Assembly (NCBI GenBank): GCA_934219025.1
Contig: CAKQDG010000028.1
Coordinates: forward strand, 1-23,384
Direction: 5' to 3'
DNA: 23,384 nucleotides
Source of the DNA: an uncultured Prevotella sp.
Lineage (GTDB): Bacteria; Bacteroidota; Bacteroidia; Bacteroidales; Bacteroidaceae
Shown here: positions 16,214 to 23,384 of the stretch, piece by piece
How the letters are laid out: each line of letters begins with the position of its first letter
Numbering within the stretch: position 1 is the stretch's first letter
Notes under the pieces: generated by a model
Seen by the model: the letters and a program-made list of their open reading frames with translations, nothing else
Told to the model about the DNA's origin: nothing
Database searches by the model: none
Made by a program: the position numbers and the translations under genes

Positions 16214-16331
16214 TGTTTTGTTGGTTTTCGTCTAAATAGTTGGCAAGGAGATTTCTTCCGATAATAATTATTATCATTCTATTAATAATTGTGGTTCTTC
16301 ATCTAAATCGCAGAAAAAGGAAAATCCGACT

Positions 16332-16508
16332 TTTAGAACACTTTTCCTCGACCCCCTGATTTTGTCAGCATTTCAGCCGAGCATAGCTTTTCGGGGAGCA
16401 AAGCATTGCTTCTCTCCCGAAAAAGCATTGCTTTTCTCCAAAAGAAGCATTGCTTGGCTTTCGTTGTGTCTGTTTTCTTTACAAAACGAAGCCAAAAAGT
16501 GTTCTAAA
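16332..16508. repeat. Inverted-repeat-bounded element rich in aagcattgctt palindromes
   Basis: tttagaacactttt (16332-16345) and its exact complement aaaagtgttctaaa (16495-16508) bound 177 nt. Inside are three aagcattgctt palindromes (16401-16411, 16423-16433, 16445-16455), a hairpin ttttcggg...cccgaaaa around the first, and a ggcttt/aagcc stem near the right end. Related palindromes occur at 332-367. There is no coding content. Confidence 0.7.
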
Positions 16509-16810
16509 CTTCTTATTTATATGTAATAGCTTGATAATTAGTAGTTTATCCATTGTTTGGCGTTCTGCTACACAAATATGTGAGGTCGTGGCAGTTAAAA
16601 AGTAACTGCTCCGCCCTACAGAGAATGAGGTGGGGGAGGGGAAGACTATAAACTTGAATTATTTTCTCACCCCTTTATGTTGTATCATAGCCACTTAATA
16701 TTTGTCCAAAATGTAATCTCTAAGATTGCAAATACATCGAAAAATGCAATTTATGATTTAAATAATGTTAATTTGTCAATACAGGGAAAACAACCAATCC
16801 ATTATTGTAA
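16509..16810. repeat. AT-rich spacer with diverged copy of the GC-rich repeat core
   Basis: 16601-16616 repeats agtaactgctccgccc exactly as at 72-87 and 15983-15998. 16629-16645 (ggtgggggaggggaaga) matches the second half of the core with one change. The sequence between them and outside them has diverged. The rest of the stretch is AT-rich with no gene. Confidence 0.7.
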
Positions 16811-16818
16811 TATATTTG
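16811..16818 (+). promoter_or_regulatory. Putative -7 box for the 1708-residue protein
   Basis: TATATTTG matches TAnnTTTG exactly and is the same octamer as at the divergent promoter 15422-15429. No clear TTTG lies at the usual spacing upstream, so the -33 half is weak. If used, the leader would be about 350 nt. Confidence 0.45.
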
Positions 16819-16825
16819 CAACGCA

Positions 16826-17176
16826 AAAACTCAAAAATAAAGCAAAATGCTAAGTGGAAATATCAAAAGACACGGAAGTGCAGAGCAAAAAGCATGGTCT
16901 TTATGACAAAATCCAATGGCGTTTTTGAAAAACAACTATAATAAAGGTATAGATTAATCCAGGTCTGAAAAAGGCCACGACATACTAAAGCAGCGCAAAA
17001 GGAAACCTCCGGTTTGCTGATAAGCATACGGAAGGCACGGCGCAAAGGGAAAGAATACAATATTTCAAAGGCGGCATACTTCTTTGGCCTTGACAACAAA
17101 GGCCAGAGTGTGTGTCATTCAACAATTATCTGATATACTAAAGTAAAAATTAAATTTTTAAAACTGGGTACTACAA
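16826..17176 (+). other. Long untranslated leader of the 1708-residue protein gene
   Basis: About 350 nt with no upstream gene. It contains short hairpins, e.g. aaacc-tcc-ggttt near 17005 and ggcctt/aaggcc (17086-17091 with 17099-17104, 7-nt loop), the latter 72 nt before the ATG and not followed by a T-run. The minus-strand frame 16863-17099 is open but has no family resemblance and is not called. A regulatory leader is possible; no known riboswitch is recognised. Confidence 0.4.
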
Positions 17177-20100
17177 ATGAAAAAAGATTTGTTCGGAAAG
17201 CTCACAGCTTTCAGGAGCATCGTCCTATTCTTTTTGGTGATGCTCACAGGATTGGTCGCTAATGCCGACGGAACGGCGGGGAAGACGAAGGTGAAGCCGT
17301 ATGTCTTTATCTCGAAAACGGGATACGGAGAAGCCGGCGAACCTACCACCTATCTCAATGACACCAAGTTCATCGAGCCGGCTGTCATCGTGCAGGAAAG
17401 CAAAGACAACAACGTGGCGATTACAAACCGCTTCTACATCTCTTATTACATCACGAGCGGAACCGCTGACGGCACAAAAGGCGAAACCGTGACCGAAAAG
17501 GGAAAGACGTACAGCGTGGATAACGCAACAGGCACAAGGGTGAACACTCGCTACGGCGATGTGGAGACCGGTAAGTCGGCTGGAATTGTGTACGTGCACG
17601 TGGTTGCCACGCCATCCACTAACTATGTAGACCAGTTTGAATCAGCCGAAAGCGTCTACCGCATCACATTAAATAAGGTGAAAGCCAACGACCCGAAGCG
17701 CATCGCTCCGGCATTTGTAGAAAACACACAGTATGCAGAAAACTGGTATGCTGCAACGGGTAGCGTTATCTCGCTGCCTAAATTCCTTGTGGAATACGTT
17801 ACGAAGGACAACAACGACAAAGAACTGACTCTCGACATCACAAAGCGTTTCACCGTTTCGGCTACGATAGAAAATTCTGATCTCGCAACGGTTGTTTCCA
17901 ACTATAAATACAACTCTCTGGAGAGCGGCAACGCAGAACTCACCACAGCGGTGATTAAAACCGGAAACACGGCAGGCACGGTAAACGTGAAATTCCATTT
18001 CACACCTATTTATAATAATGCCTATGAGGAAATCACAGACTTCTCTCTTCCGCTCACTATCGTGGACGAGAAAGTAAGTCCGCAGCTCATCTTCCCGCAG
18101 GAAAGCCAGATGGCTTACACGGGAATGAGAAGCATTAAGGCTATGCGCCCTACCGTTTACGACCAGTATGGCAACGACATCACGCCATCCGTGGCATACA
18201 ACAGCGGCAACGACAAACCTCTCTGGATTGCATGGTCGGCTGCTCCAGTGGCTGAGGGTAAAACGATGCATACACCACTGGGATATTGCAACGGAACCGG
18301 AACGCTTCAGGAATGGGGCGACCAGCCATTGACCGACCCTAACCTGTTCAGATTCAACTACGGACAGGGCGTGCAGATGTATGGACCGGACAATATCGAT
18401 GCCGGTAGCCTCGTGCTCGACAAGACAAAGGCGCGCAACGAATTCGTTACGCCTACCACTGACTACAACGCGCTGAACACCTGCAAGGTGGTTCCTACTT
18501 CGGCTGATATCTTCTGCCAGGTTTATCCTCGCGTGGGCGACAATGCTGCAAACAATAAATACAGCGCAGTTGAAAGCTCATACAAGCTTGTTATCAAACC
18601 GCGCCCAATGCAGATTCATCTCTCTCCGTCGCCAAAGGAAATAGAACTGACGGCGGGCACAAAGATTGACATGTACAACCGCTTCGAAGTGACCGGTGTT
18701 CACACAGCGGAAATAGACGACAACAAGTTTGACAGAAAAGCAGGCGAAACTTTCACTCTATACCACAACTCCGTAAACCAGGAGTTCGGATGCCAGTACA
18801 CTTTCAAGTTCAAGTGGGGCGACGCAAAGATTGAAGGCTATCCGCAGGTGGCTGAGCAGTATGAGCCTATCGTTGTGGACAAGAACGGAAACAAGATTGC
18901 CAAGGTGAAGGACTTCTCTGACGAGAAAGCTAAGGAATATGCCGACAAGGGCGAAGATGTGTATGCTGTTTACTGGAGCGTGAAGGGCGACAACCGCGAC
19001 CAGAACTGGACCCTGGAATTCCTCACGACAAAGAACCCGAAAATAACTTACACGATGTATCCATACAACATCGGATACTATGAAGACGGAACGGCAACCA
19101 CCACAATAACCGAGGAATTCAACGTGGGCGACAAGATAACTCCTGTGGTCAAGGTTAATCCAGACCCGATGATTATCTACACCACCGACGAGGTGTTCCC
19201 GTCGCAGCCTTCGGTAACTGTTACAAACTCACTGGGCGACGACATCAAGGAGCACTACGACATATCGTTCTTGCCGCTGCCCGAAGACCTCGTTGAGGCT
19301 GGCATCACTATCGACGAAAACGGAGACTTTATAATCGAAGACAAGTCGAAACTCAAGCAGGGTGAATATATCGTAAATGTAAAGGTTACTCCGAAAGCCG
19401 GCGAAACTATCTATAACGAAGGACAGACCTCATTCAGAATTATCGTCAAGAACCTTGGCGACAAAGTGAGATTCGCATGGGCTGTAGTTAATGCAAAAGA
19501 AGGTGGTGTAAGCATCGGTAGCGGTGTGAACAACATCCCCGAGAGCGATAAGGGAGACAAGAATCACGGCAAACTCGTGTTCACAGGAGACGGCGCCGTG
19601 AGCGGCGGATACTCCATCGATGCTATCCCGGGTCTTGCCATCCAGCTTGGAAAGGCAGTGGAAACCGGCGATACAATAATTGATACTGCCGAAGATCCAT
19701 GGATTGCCAAGAAGAGCGATGTTGAAGACAAGGTTATCGTTTATGGCGACCCTGTGGAACTCGACCCGGAAACTGGTCTGCCTGTAAACGGAACTTTCTA
19801 TGTGCTCACACCGCGCACAAACGGATTTGTTACCATCGACGCAAAGTTCAAGGCTAACAACAATATCGTATTGACCGACGAGAAGGGCAAGGAGAAGCAG
19901 AGCATCAAGGTGGCCGACGCTGACGCCAAGACTCAAATAAAATTCCGCTATCCTATATATGCCGGCAAGACTTATTATTTGTACAACGACGGAGACGACA
20001 CATCCAACGAGGCTCTCAGACTCCACGGCTTGACGTTCCAACCTGCTTTCATCAACCAGCGCAACGATATGAACCCTATCGAAACCGCCACGGCTTATGC

Positions 20101-22303
20101 TAACGGATTCTCCGGCTCGTTGCCTTCGCTGACTACTGGCAAGGTGGAAGACGAGAACGTGAGCTTCGCTATTGATGGAAAAATCAAGACAGGAGCTGGA
20201 ACGGTAAACGATAAATGCGACGAGATTTCTGAATATGCAGAAATTAGCAAGACTGGTGTGGTTAAGACAATGAATCAGGGTACTCACGGTAGACTTGACA
20301 ATGGAGAAAAGAAAATAGACAATTACGGCAGTCTTTCTTTCAAAGAGCACTACCTGAAGGTTTATGCTGAAGTGAAGTCGGCATACAAGGGTGGGGAAAC
20401 GCTGAAGAAGGTGCCTGCCTACGACCTCTATATCGGCGACATCCCTACTTATGTAATGGACGACGGATACACTCCTGACGTGCTGGAGAATATCTCTACT
20501 ACCAACTACCCGACTAAGATTCGTGCTTTCTTCGGTGGATGGGAGAACGGAGAGAACCGTCCGTATATCAAGAACAACAAAATCAACGAGACCGACCCTG
20601 ACAAGATCGTGATGCTCGTGGACAGTTGGAAGACTTCCAAGATGGACTCCGTGGGAAGTAACAACCGCGTGGTAGACAACTTCGCTTACGCTTCGTTCGG
20701 TACGCAGAATGCTTCGTCGGAGACTGTGAACGGTACATTTAAGTATGATAAAACCAACGAGGACCAAACTTACAACGTGCCTTGCCGCGGTACTTACCTG
20801 CAGTTTGAGCCTAACGAGAGCGGAACGATTGCCGTTTACATCATCCAGAACGGTATGGTGGCATACGATGGCGACCCTGAAAACGCCAAGAAGAGCGGTA
20901 TGAACAAGATTAAGCTCAATCCTGTGTTCATCACCGACGAGACGGGTACTCCGGTGAAACTCGCTGCATGGAATCATACGCAAGAGGGTCAAGGAGACAA
21001 AACCTACACCGAAGCTGCTGTAAGATGCAATTATACGGATATCATAAAGGACTGCGGAAGTATCGACGCTGCTTCTGACAAGACTGCTATCTCCCTCCTT
21101 GAAAAGATTGGATATATCCCTGCTGAAGGGGCTACGGCATCTATAAGCAGAGGGGATAGCCAAAGTGTAATAGACATTGCCAAGACGCTTAACCCGGATG
21201 ACCCGGATGTGGTTGCCGGCTCTCTCGGCTACTCCGTAATAACTAAGGCATACACTCGCTATTCGTTCGATGTGAAGGCGGGCAAGACTTACTTCGTGTT
21301 CATGAACGGTTCTAAGCTGGGCAACAACGGATTTGCATTTATGCCTCTCCAATGGTCGGCTGACAGAACGGTTAAGGATAATGAGCCTAATATGAATCTT
21401 CCTTTAGTTGTCCTCGACGAGAAGGGTACTGCGGAAGGCAGCAAGGACCAATTCCTTAGCAAAATCCTGAGCAAGGAAGATTTCGGCAAGTATGATATGC
21501 CGGTGAACGTGGAGCTGTATCACAGCTTCCAGCCGGGACAGTGGACTGCATTGAGCTTGCCGTTCAGCATTAACGACACTCAGTTCCGCAGAATCTTCGG
21601 CGACGACGCTTGGGCTATCAGCCTTGACGAAATTGCACAGAACACTGAGGTGAACGGTGAGACTTACGACAACGTGGCTCTCTTCACTCAGCACAACTAC
21701 CACTGGATCGTTGCCGGCAGACCTTACTTCGTTAAGCCTGGCAAGGACTTCAAGTATACTAATGAGGGCGAAACCAACGAGCGCAAGTATATTCTGATTA
21801 GCGATGTAACATTTGAGCACTCTACATATGAAGAGTCAAAAGCTCGCTCTATTAACAACAATGAATATATCGGCTCTGGATATATCGAGCCTAAGACTCT
21901 GACTGCTAACAAAAACGGATTTAACTTCAAGGCAAGCTACATGCCGTGTGATATCCAGGCTGGCGACTACTTCGTTGGAACCAAAGACAATGAGGCAAAG
22001 CTTTATCGTGCTACAGGAAAAGTAAGTCTCTTGGGCTATCGCGCATACATCGACAACCAGGGAAAGGCAAATGATGCGCGCATCGGTGCTTTCAGCTATG
22101 GCGACATCACAGAGGATGGCAACCGTGGCACAACCGGTATCGACGCTATCTTCGACAGCTACGACAACGGCATGAACGGCAAACTTTCAAGCAAGAAGGG
22201 TGTGTTCTCGGTTGATGGCGTGAAAGTGGCAGAGAAGGCTTCTGACATCGACAGACTGCCTGCCGGAGTATATATCATAAACGGTCAGACATTCGTAAAA
22301 TAA
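17177..22303 (+). CDS. Giant secreted surface protein with GVYIINGQ-type tail
   Basis: A 1708-residue exported protein with no recognised enzymatic motif. Residues 1-30 are a signal peptide ending VANA before Asp31. About 31-660 appears built of repeated beta-rich Ig-like modules linked by phrases such as KPRPMQIHLSPSP (about 472) and VNPDPMIIYTTDE (about 660). Two beta-sandwich, carbohydrate-binding-like regions follow, at about 765-960 (ending TYYLYNDGDDTSNEALRLHG) and about 1200-1393 (ending KTYFVFMNGSKLGNNGFAFM). A Bacteroidetes surface-protein motif QWTALSLPFSINDTQFRRIFG lies at about 1454-1475. The tail (about 1668-1708) ends RLPAGVYIINGQTFVK and resembles the tail of the 1516-residue protein, suggesting the same export route. 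Codon use is strongly biased to C/G third positions, as in highly expressed genes. Export is well supported, function unknown. Confidence 0.82.
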   Translation: MKKDLFGKLTAFRSIVLFFLVMLTGLVANADGTAGKTKVKPYVFISKTGYGEAGEPTTYLNDTKFIEPAVIVQESKDNNVAITNRFYISYYITSGTADGTKGETVTEKGKTYSVDNATGTRVNTRYGDVETGKSAGIVYVHVVATPSTNYVDQFESAESVYRITLNKVKANDPKRIAPAFVENTQYAENWYAATGSVISLPKFLVEYVTKDNNDKELTLDITKRFTVSATIENSDLATVVSNYKYNSLESGNAELTTAVIKTGNTAGTVNVKFHFTPIYNNAYEEITDFSLPLTIVDEKVSPQLIFPQESQMAYTGMRSIKAMRPTVYDQYGNDITPSVAYNSGNDKPLWIAWSAAPVAEGKTMHTPLGYCNGTGTLQEWGDQPLTDPNLFRFNYGQGVQMYGPDNIDAGSLVLDKTKARNEFVTPTTDYNALNTCKVVPTSADIFCQVYPRVGDNAANNKYSAVESSYKLVIKPRPMQIHLSPSPKEIELTAGTKIDMYNRFEVTGVHTAEIDDNKFDRKAGETFTLYHNSVNQEFGCQYTFKFKWGDAKIEGYPQVAEQYEPIVVDKNGNKIAKVKDFSDEKAKEYADKGEDVYAVYWSVKGDNRDQNWTLEFLTTKNPKITYTMYPYNIGYYEDGTATTTITEEFNVGDKITPVVKVNPDPMIIYTTDEVFPSQPSVTVTNSLGDDIKEHYDISFLPLPEDLVEAGITIDENGDFIIEDKSKLKQGEYIVNVKVTPKAGETIYNEGQTSFRIIVKNLGDKVRFAWAVVNAKEGGVSIGSGVNNIPESDKGDKNHGKLVFTGDGAVSGGYSIDAIPGLAIQLGKAVETGDTIIDTAEDPWIAKKSDVEDKVIVYGDPVELDPETGLPVNGTFYVLTPRTNGFVTIDAKFKANNNIVLTDEKGKEKQSIKVADADAKTQIKFRYPIYAGKTYYLYNDGDDTSNEALRLHGLTFQPAFINQRNDMNPIETATAYANGFSGSLPSLTTGKVEDENVSFAIDGKIKTGAGTVNDKCDEISEYAEISKTGVVKTMNQGTHGRLDNGEKKIDNYGSLSFKEHYLKVYAEVKSAYKGGETLKKVPAYDLYIGDIPTYVMDDGYTPDVLENISTTNYPTKIRAFFGGWENGENRPYIKNNKINETDPDKIVMLVDSWKTSKMDSVGSNNRVVDNFAYASFGTQNASSETVNGTFKYDKTNEDQTYNVPCRGTYLQFEPNESGTIAVYIIQNGMVAYDGDPENAKKSGMNKIKLNPVFITDETGTPVKLAAWNHTQEGQGDKTYTEAAVRCNYTDIIKDCGSIDAASDKTAISLLEKIGYIPAEGATASISRGDSQSVIDIAKTLNPDDPDVVAGSLGYSVITKAYTRYSFDVKAGKTYFVFMNGSKLGNNGFAFMPLQWSADRTVKDNEPNMNLPLVVLDEKGTAEGSKDQFLSKILSKEDFGKYDMPVNVELYHSFQPGQWTALSLPFSINDTQFRRIFGDDAWAISLDEIAQNTEVNGETYDNVALFTQHNYHWIVAGRPYFVKPGKDFKYTNEGETNERKYILISDVTFEHSTYEESKARSINNNEYIGSGYIEPKTLTANKNGFNFKASYMPCDIQAGDYFVGTKDNEAKLYRATGKVSLLGYRAYIDNQGKANDARIGAFSYGDITEDGNRGTTGIDAIFDSYDNGMNGKLSSKKGVFSVDGVKVAEKASDIDRLPAGVYIINGQTFVK

Positions 22304-22310
22304 CAAATAA

Positions 22311-22397
22311 TAGTCAGACGCTTGACTTTGATAAATAGTCAGACGCTTGACTTTGATAAATGTTCAGACGCTTGACTTTGATAAATGTTCAGACGCT
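22311..22397. repeat. 25-bp tandem repeat, about 3.5 units
   Basis: The units are 22311-22335, 22336-22360 and 22361-22385, with a partial fourth to 22397. The first two are identical (tagtcagacgcttgactttg then ataaa); the third and fourth begin tgttcagacgct instead. It starts 7 nt after the giant protein's stop and ends 28 nt before the next small gene. Each unit carries a short gtca/tgac palindrome and a tgactttg sequence one base from a -7 box. Confidence 0.9.
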
Positions 22398-22425
22398 CAT
22401 TAAATAACAAAGTAAAAACATTGTA

Positions 22426-22665
22426 ATGAAAAAGAATTATATAAAGCCTGTTGTTAATATACATATTATGGAATCTGCCACTTTGATGGCGGGAAGCCTT
22501 ACTCCCACTAAAAAAGAAGAGCTCTTTATAAAAGACTTTAGTGGCAACCAGATTTATTCTAAAGACCAGTTTTCTTTGGGTGGCGATGCCGACCAAACTG
22601 TTACTCCTGCATCGAAAGGCCACTCCATGTGGGATGAATACTGGCAAGATGACTATGATGAATAG
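22426..22665 (+). CDS. Small MKKxYIKP-type peptide of unknown function
   Basis: A 79-residue protein with a basic start (MKKNYIKP), a short beta-like hydrophobic stretch, MESATLMAGS at about 15-24, then a polar region and an acidic aromatic end (MWDEYWQDDYDE). There is no true signal peptide or transmembrane segment. The N-terminal pattern resembles the many small Bacteroidales proteins starting MKKxYxxPxxxxxxx...(L)xAxS, which have no assigned role as far as I know. A leader-plus-core precursor is conceivable, but no modifying enzyme gene is in the window. It lies 122 nt after the giant surface protein with the tandem repeat between, and is followed by a strong terminator, so the two may be one transcript. 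Confidence 0.65.
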   Translation: MKKNYIKPVVNIHIMESATLMAGSLTPTKKEELFIKDFSGNQIYSKDQFSLGGDADQTVTPASKGHSMWDEYWQDDYDE

Positions 22666-22728
22666 TAATTGTATGCTGACAGGCTTTCAAGAATGACTAT
22701 TAAATAAGGCTGAATGTAAATAAGACGA

Positions 22729-22776
22729 AACCGGGTGTATCTGAGGATTTTCCTCTTGATACACCCGGTTTTTTTT
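22729..22776 (+). terminator. Strong rho-independent terminator
   Basis: aaccgggtgtatc (22729-22741) pairs perfectly over 13 bp with gatacacccggtt (22758-22770). The loop contains an inner gagg/cctc pairing, and the T-run continues to 22776. It ends the plus-strand unit of the giant protein and the small peptide. Confidence 0.92.
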
Positions 22777-22874
22777 GCCCCCTCCATCTCCCCCAAGGGG
22801 GAGGGAAAGGATACCTAAGAACTAACTATTATCAAGTGGTCAGTGCTCTCCCCCTTGGGGGAGATGGAGGGGGC
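22777..22874. repeat. 27-bp perfect GC-rich inverted repeat
   Basis: 22777-22803 (gccccctccatctcccccaa...) is the exact complement of 22848-22874, with 44 nt between. Each arm itself contains ctcccccaagggggag, a smaller palindrome. It lies between the terminator and the TSCPD gene and resembles GC-rich intergenic repeats common in Bacteroidetes genomes; its role is unknown. Confidence 0.85.
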
Positions 22875-22893
22875 AGTAGGGGCAGTAGGGGGG
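22857..22893 (+). other. Putative G-quadruplex motif
   Basis: Four G runs (22857-22861, 22869-22873, 22879-22882, 22888-22893) are separated by loops of 7, 5 and 5 nt, the last two both cagta. This fits the canonical four-run pattern. It begins inside the right arm of the inverted repeat and ends 7 nt from the TSCPD gene's stop codon. Confidence 0.6.
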
Positions 22894-22900
22894 CTTGAGC

Positions 22901-23152
22901 TTATTGTATCGCCTCTTTCAACGCCTTTGCCAACTGGTCAGGACAGCTGGTATTCTTAAATCCGCAGGTAACGCCCTGCAAACGCTCAATAACCTTGTCG
23001 GCAGGCATACCCTCAACGAGTTTGCCGATGCCCTTCAGATTGCCGTTGCAGCCGCCGATAAACGATACGCTGCTGATAGTGTTGTCGTCGTTCAGCTCGA
23101 TGTGGATAGAACGACTGCAAGTTCCCTGTGTGGTGTAGTCAAATTGTTTCAT
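22901..23152 (-). CDS. TSCPD domain-containing protein (TIGR03905-like)
   Basis: An 83-residue cytoplasmic protein made of a single TSCPD domain, the module also found at the C terminus of some vitamin-B12-dependent ribonucleotide reductases. It carries four cysteines (12, 35, 63, 70), with the naming motif TSCPD at 68-72 and GGCNGNLKGIG at 33-43; the cysteines could bind metal. Stand-alone versions have no settled function. Its start is 41 nt downstream of the RibD-type gene's stop on the same strand, so co-transcription is plausible. Family call is firm. Confidence 0.9.
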   Translation of the reverse strand: MKQFDYTTQGTCSRSIHIELNDDNTISSVSFIGGCNGNLKGIGKLVEGMPADKVIERLQGVTCGFKNTSCPDQLAKALKEAIQ

Positions 23153-23193
23153 AATGTATTATTACTATATTATACTATTCGTATTTATAATCT

Positions 23194-23384
23194 TCATCTC
23201 TCATAATATTCAATAATGTTTTCTCCATATACCTTTCGACTCATAAGCCTAACATCATCAGGCAGAAGAGGAGCCTTTGTGCCGTTGCTGACACTTGTAG
23301 AAGACGTTTCGATGCGAATCTCGTCCCACAGTCCGGCATCGATAAAGCTCTGCAGCGTCTTGGCACCGCCCTCAACGATAAGCG
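23194..23384 (-). CDS. ribD: RibD-type riboflavin deaminase/reductase, C-terminal part
   Basis: The 5' part lies beyond the window edge; 63 residues and the stop codon (23194-23196) remain. They begin LIVEGGAKTLQSFIDAGLWD, the conserved last strand and helix of the RibD_C reductase domain, followed by DEIRIETS. The reductase domain reduces the ribosylamino-pyrimidine intermediate of riboflavin synthesis with NADPH. In Bacteroidetes this domain is normally fused to an N-terminal deaminase, which cannot be seen here. A stand-alone RibD_C reductase is the alternative. Confidence 0.82.
   Translation of the reverse strand, partial: LIVEGGAKTLQSFIDAGLWDEIRIETSSTSVSNGTKAPLLPDDVRLMSRKVYGENIIEYYER

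Larger units (their letters stand above)
15625..16282. mobile_element. Palindromic paired-cloverleaf element, copy 2 (658 bp)
   Basis: The terminal inverted repeats are 15625-15652 and 16255-16282 (28 nt, two mismatches). Further matching inverted blocks are agacgaaaaccaacaaaaca at 15669-15690 against 16212-16233 (22 bp, perfect) and a 28-bp perfect linker pair at 15821-15848 against 16053-16080. The folded regions are 15689-15820 and 16081-16213. The 204-nt centre contains the 121-bp repeat (15912-16032), absent from the centre of copy 1. It lies between divergent giant surface-protein genes. There is no transposase and no obvious target duplication. Confidence 0.8.

Noticed and set aside
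15972..16277. Minus-strand 101-codon frame across element 2
   Set aside because: It joins the 121-bp repeat, a linker and a fold with no common protein logic and no counterpart in element 1.
19430..21352. 640-codon minus-strand frame
   Set aside because: Antisense to the 1708-residue surface protein. The plus strand has a signal peptide and tail, and the antisense product has no recognisable domain.
22311..22397. CRISPR array
   Set aside because: The 25-bp repeats are directly adjacent with no spacers and there are no cas genes.

Overview
The window looks like a chromosomal segment of a Bacteroidales bacterium, most likely Prevotella or a close relative. This is inferred from gene families, not from a database search. 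The pointers are a TGS-domain/uridine-kinase-type nucleoside kinase, a TSCPD-domain protein, two very large secreted proteins ending in short GIY(V/I)(V/I)NG(K/Q)-type C-terminal tails as in type IX secretion cargo, Bacteroidetes-type promoters (TTTG, then TAnnTTTG), and weak Shine-Dalgarno sites.

Layout. 1-1202: noncoding and repeat-rich, with a 121-bp repeat and a 564-bp palindromic element (589-1152). 1203-3721 (minus): an RsiV-like lipoprotein downstream of a Na/Pi cotransporter with a PhoU-like tail. 3810-5471 (plus): the nucleoside kinase, followed by a terminator. 5751-10610 (minus): a probable sugar operon read as transketolase N subunit, transketolase C subunit, glycerol-kinase-like FGGY kinase, a 9-bp-period repeat array, then a fucose/arabinose-isomerase-family protein. 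10817-15367 (minus): a 1516-residue secreted multidomain protein with cleaved-adhesin/fibronectin-type modules. 15368-17176: a 1.8-kb noncoding region between divergent surface-protein genes, with a second 658-bp palindromic element, a second copy of the 121-bp repeat, other repeats and a long leader. 17177-22303 (plus): a 1708-residue secreted protein. 22311-22665: 25-bp tandem repeats and a 79-residue peptide gene. 22729-23384: a terminator, a GC-rich inverted repeat with a G-quadruplex motif, a TSCPD protein gene (minus), and the 3' end of a RibD-type reductase gene (minus) cut by the window edge.

How the genes work together. The isomerase, kinase and split transketolase form a self-consistent route (aldose to ketose to ketose phosphate to two-carbon-unit transfer) whose substrate cannot be read from the sequence. 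The two giant exported proteins are probably cell-surface or secreted.

The most unusual signal is the pair of elements at 589-1152 and 15625-16282. Each consists of two inverted copies of a ~230-nt unit with terminal inverted repeats, and every unit holds a different cloverleaf-like fold. Stem sequences differ between copies by compensating changes, while a CAAG tip loop and the flanking linkers stay fixed. This looks like a family of structured mobile or RNA-forming repeats under selection for fold. No transposase is encoded in the window.
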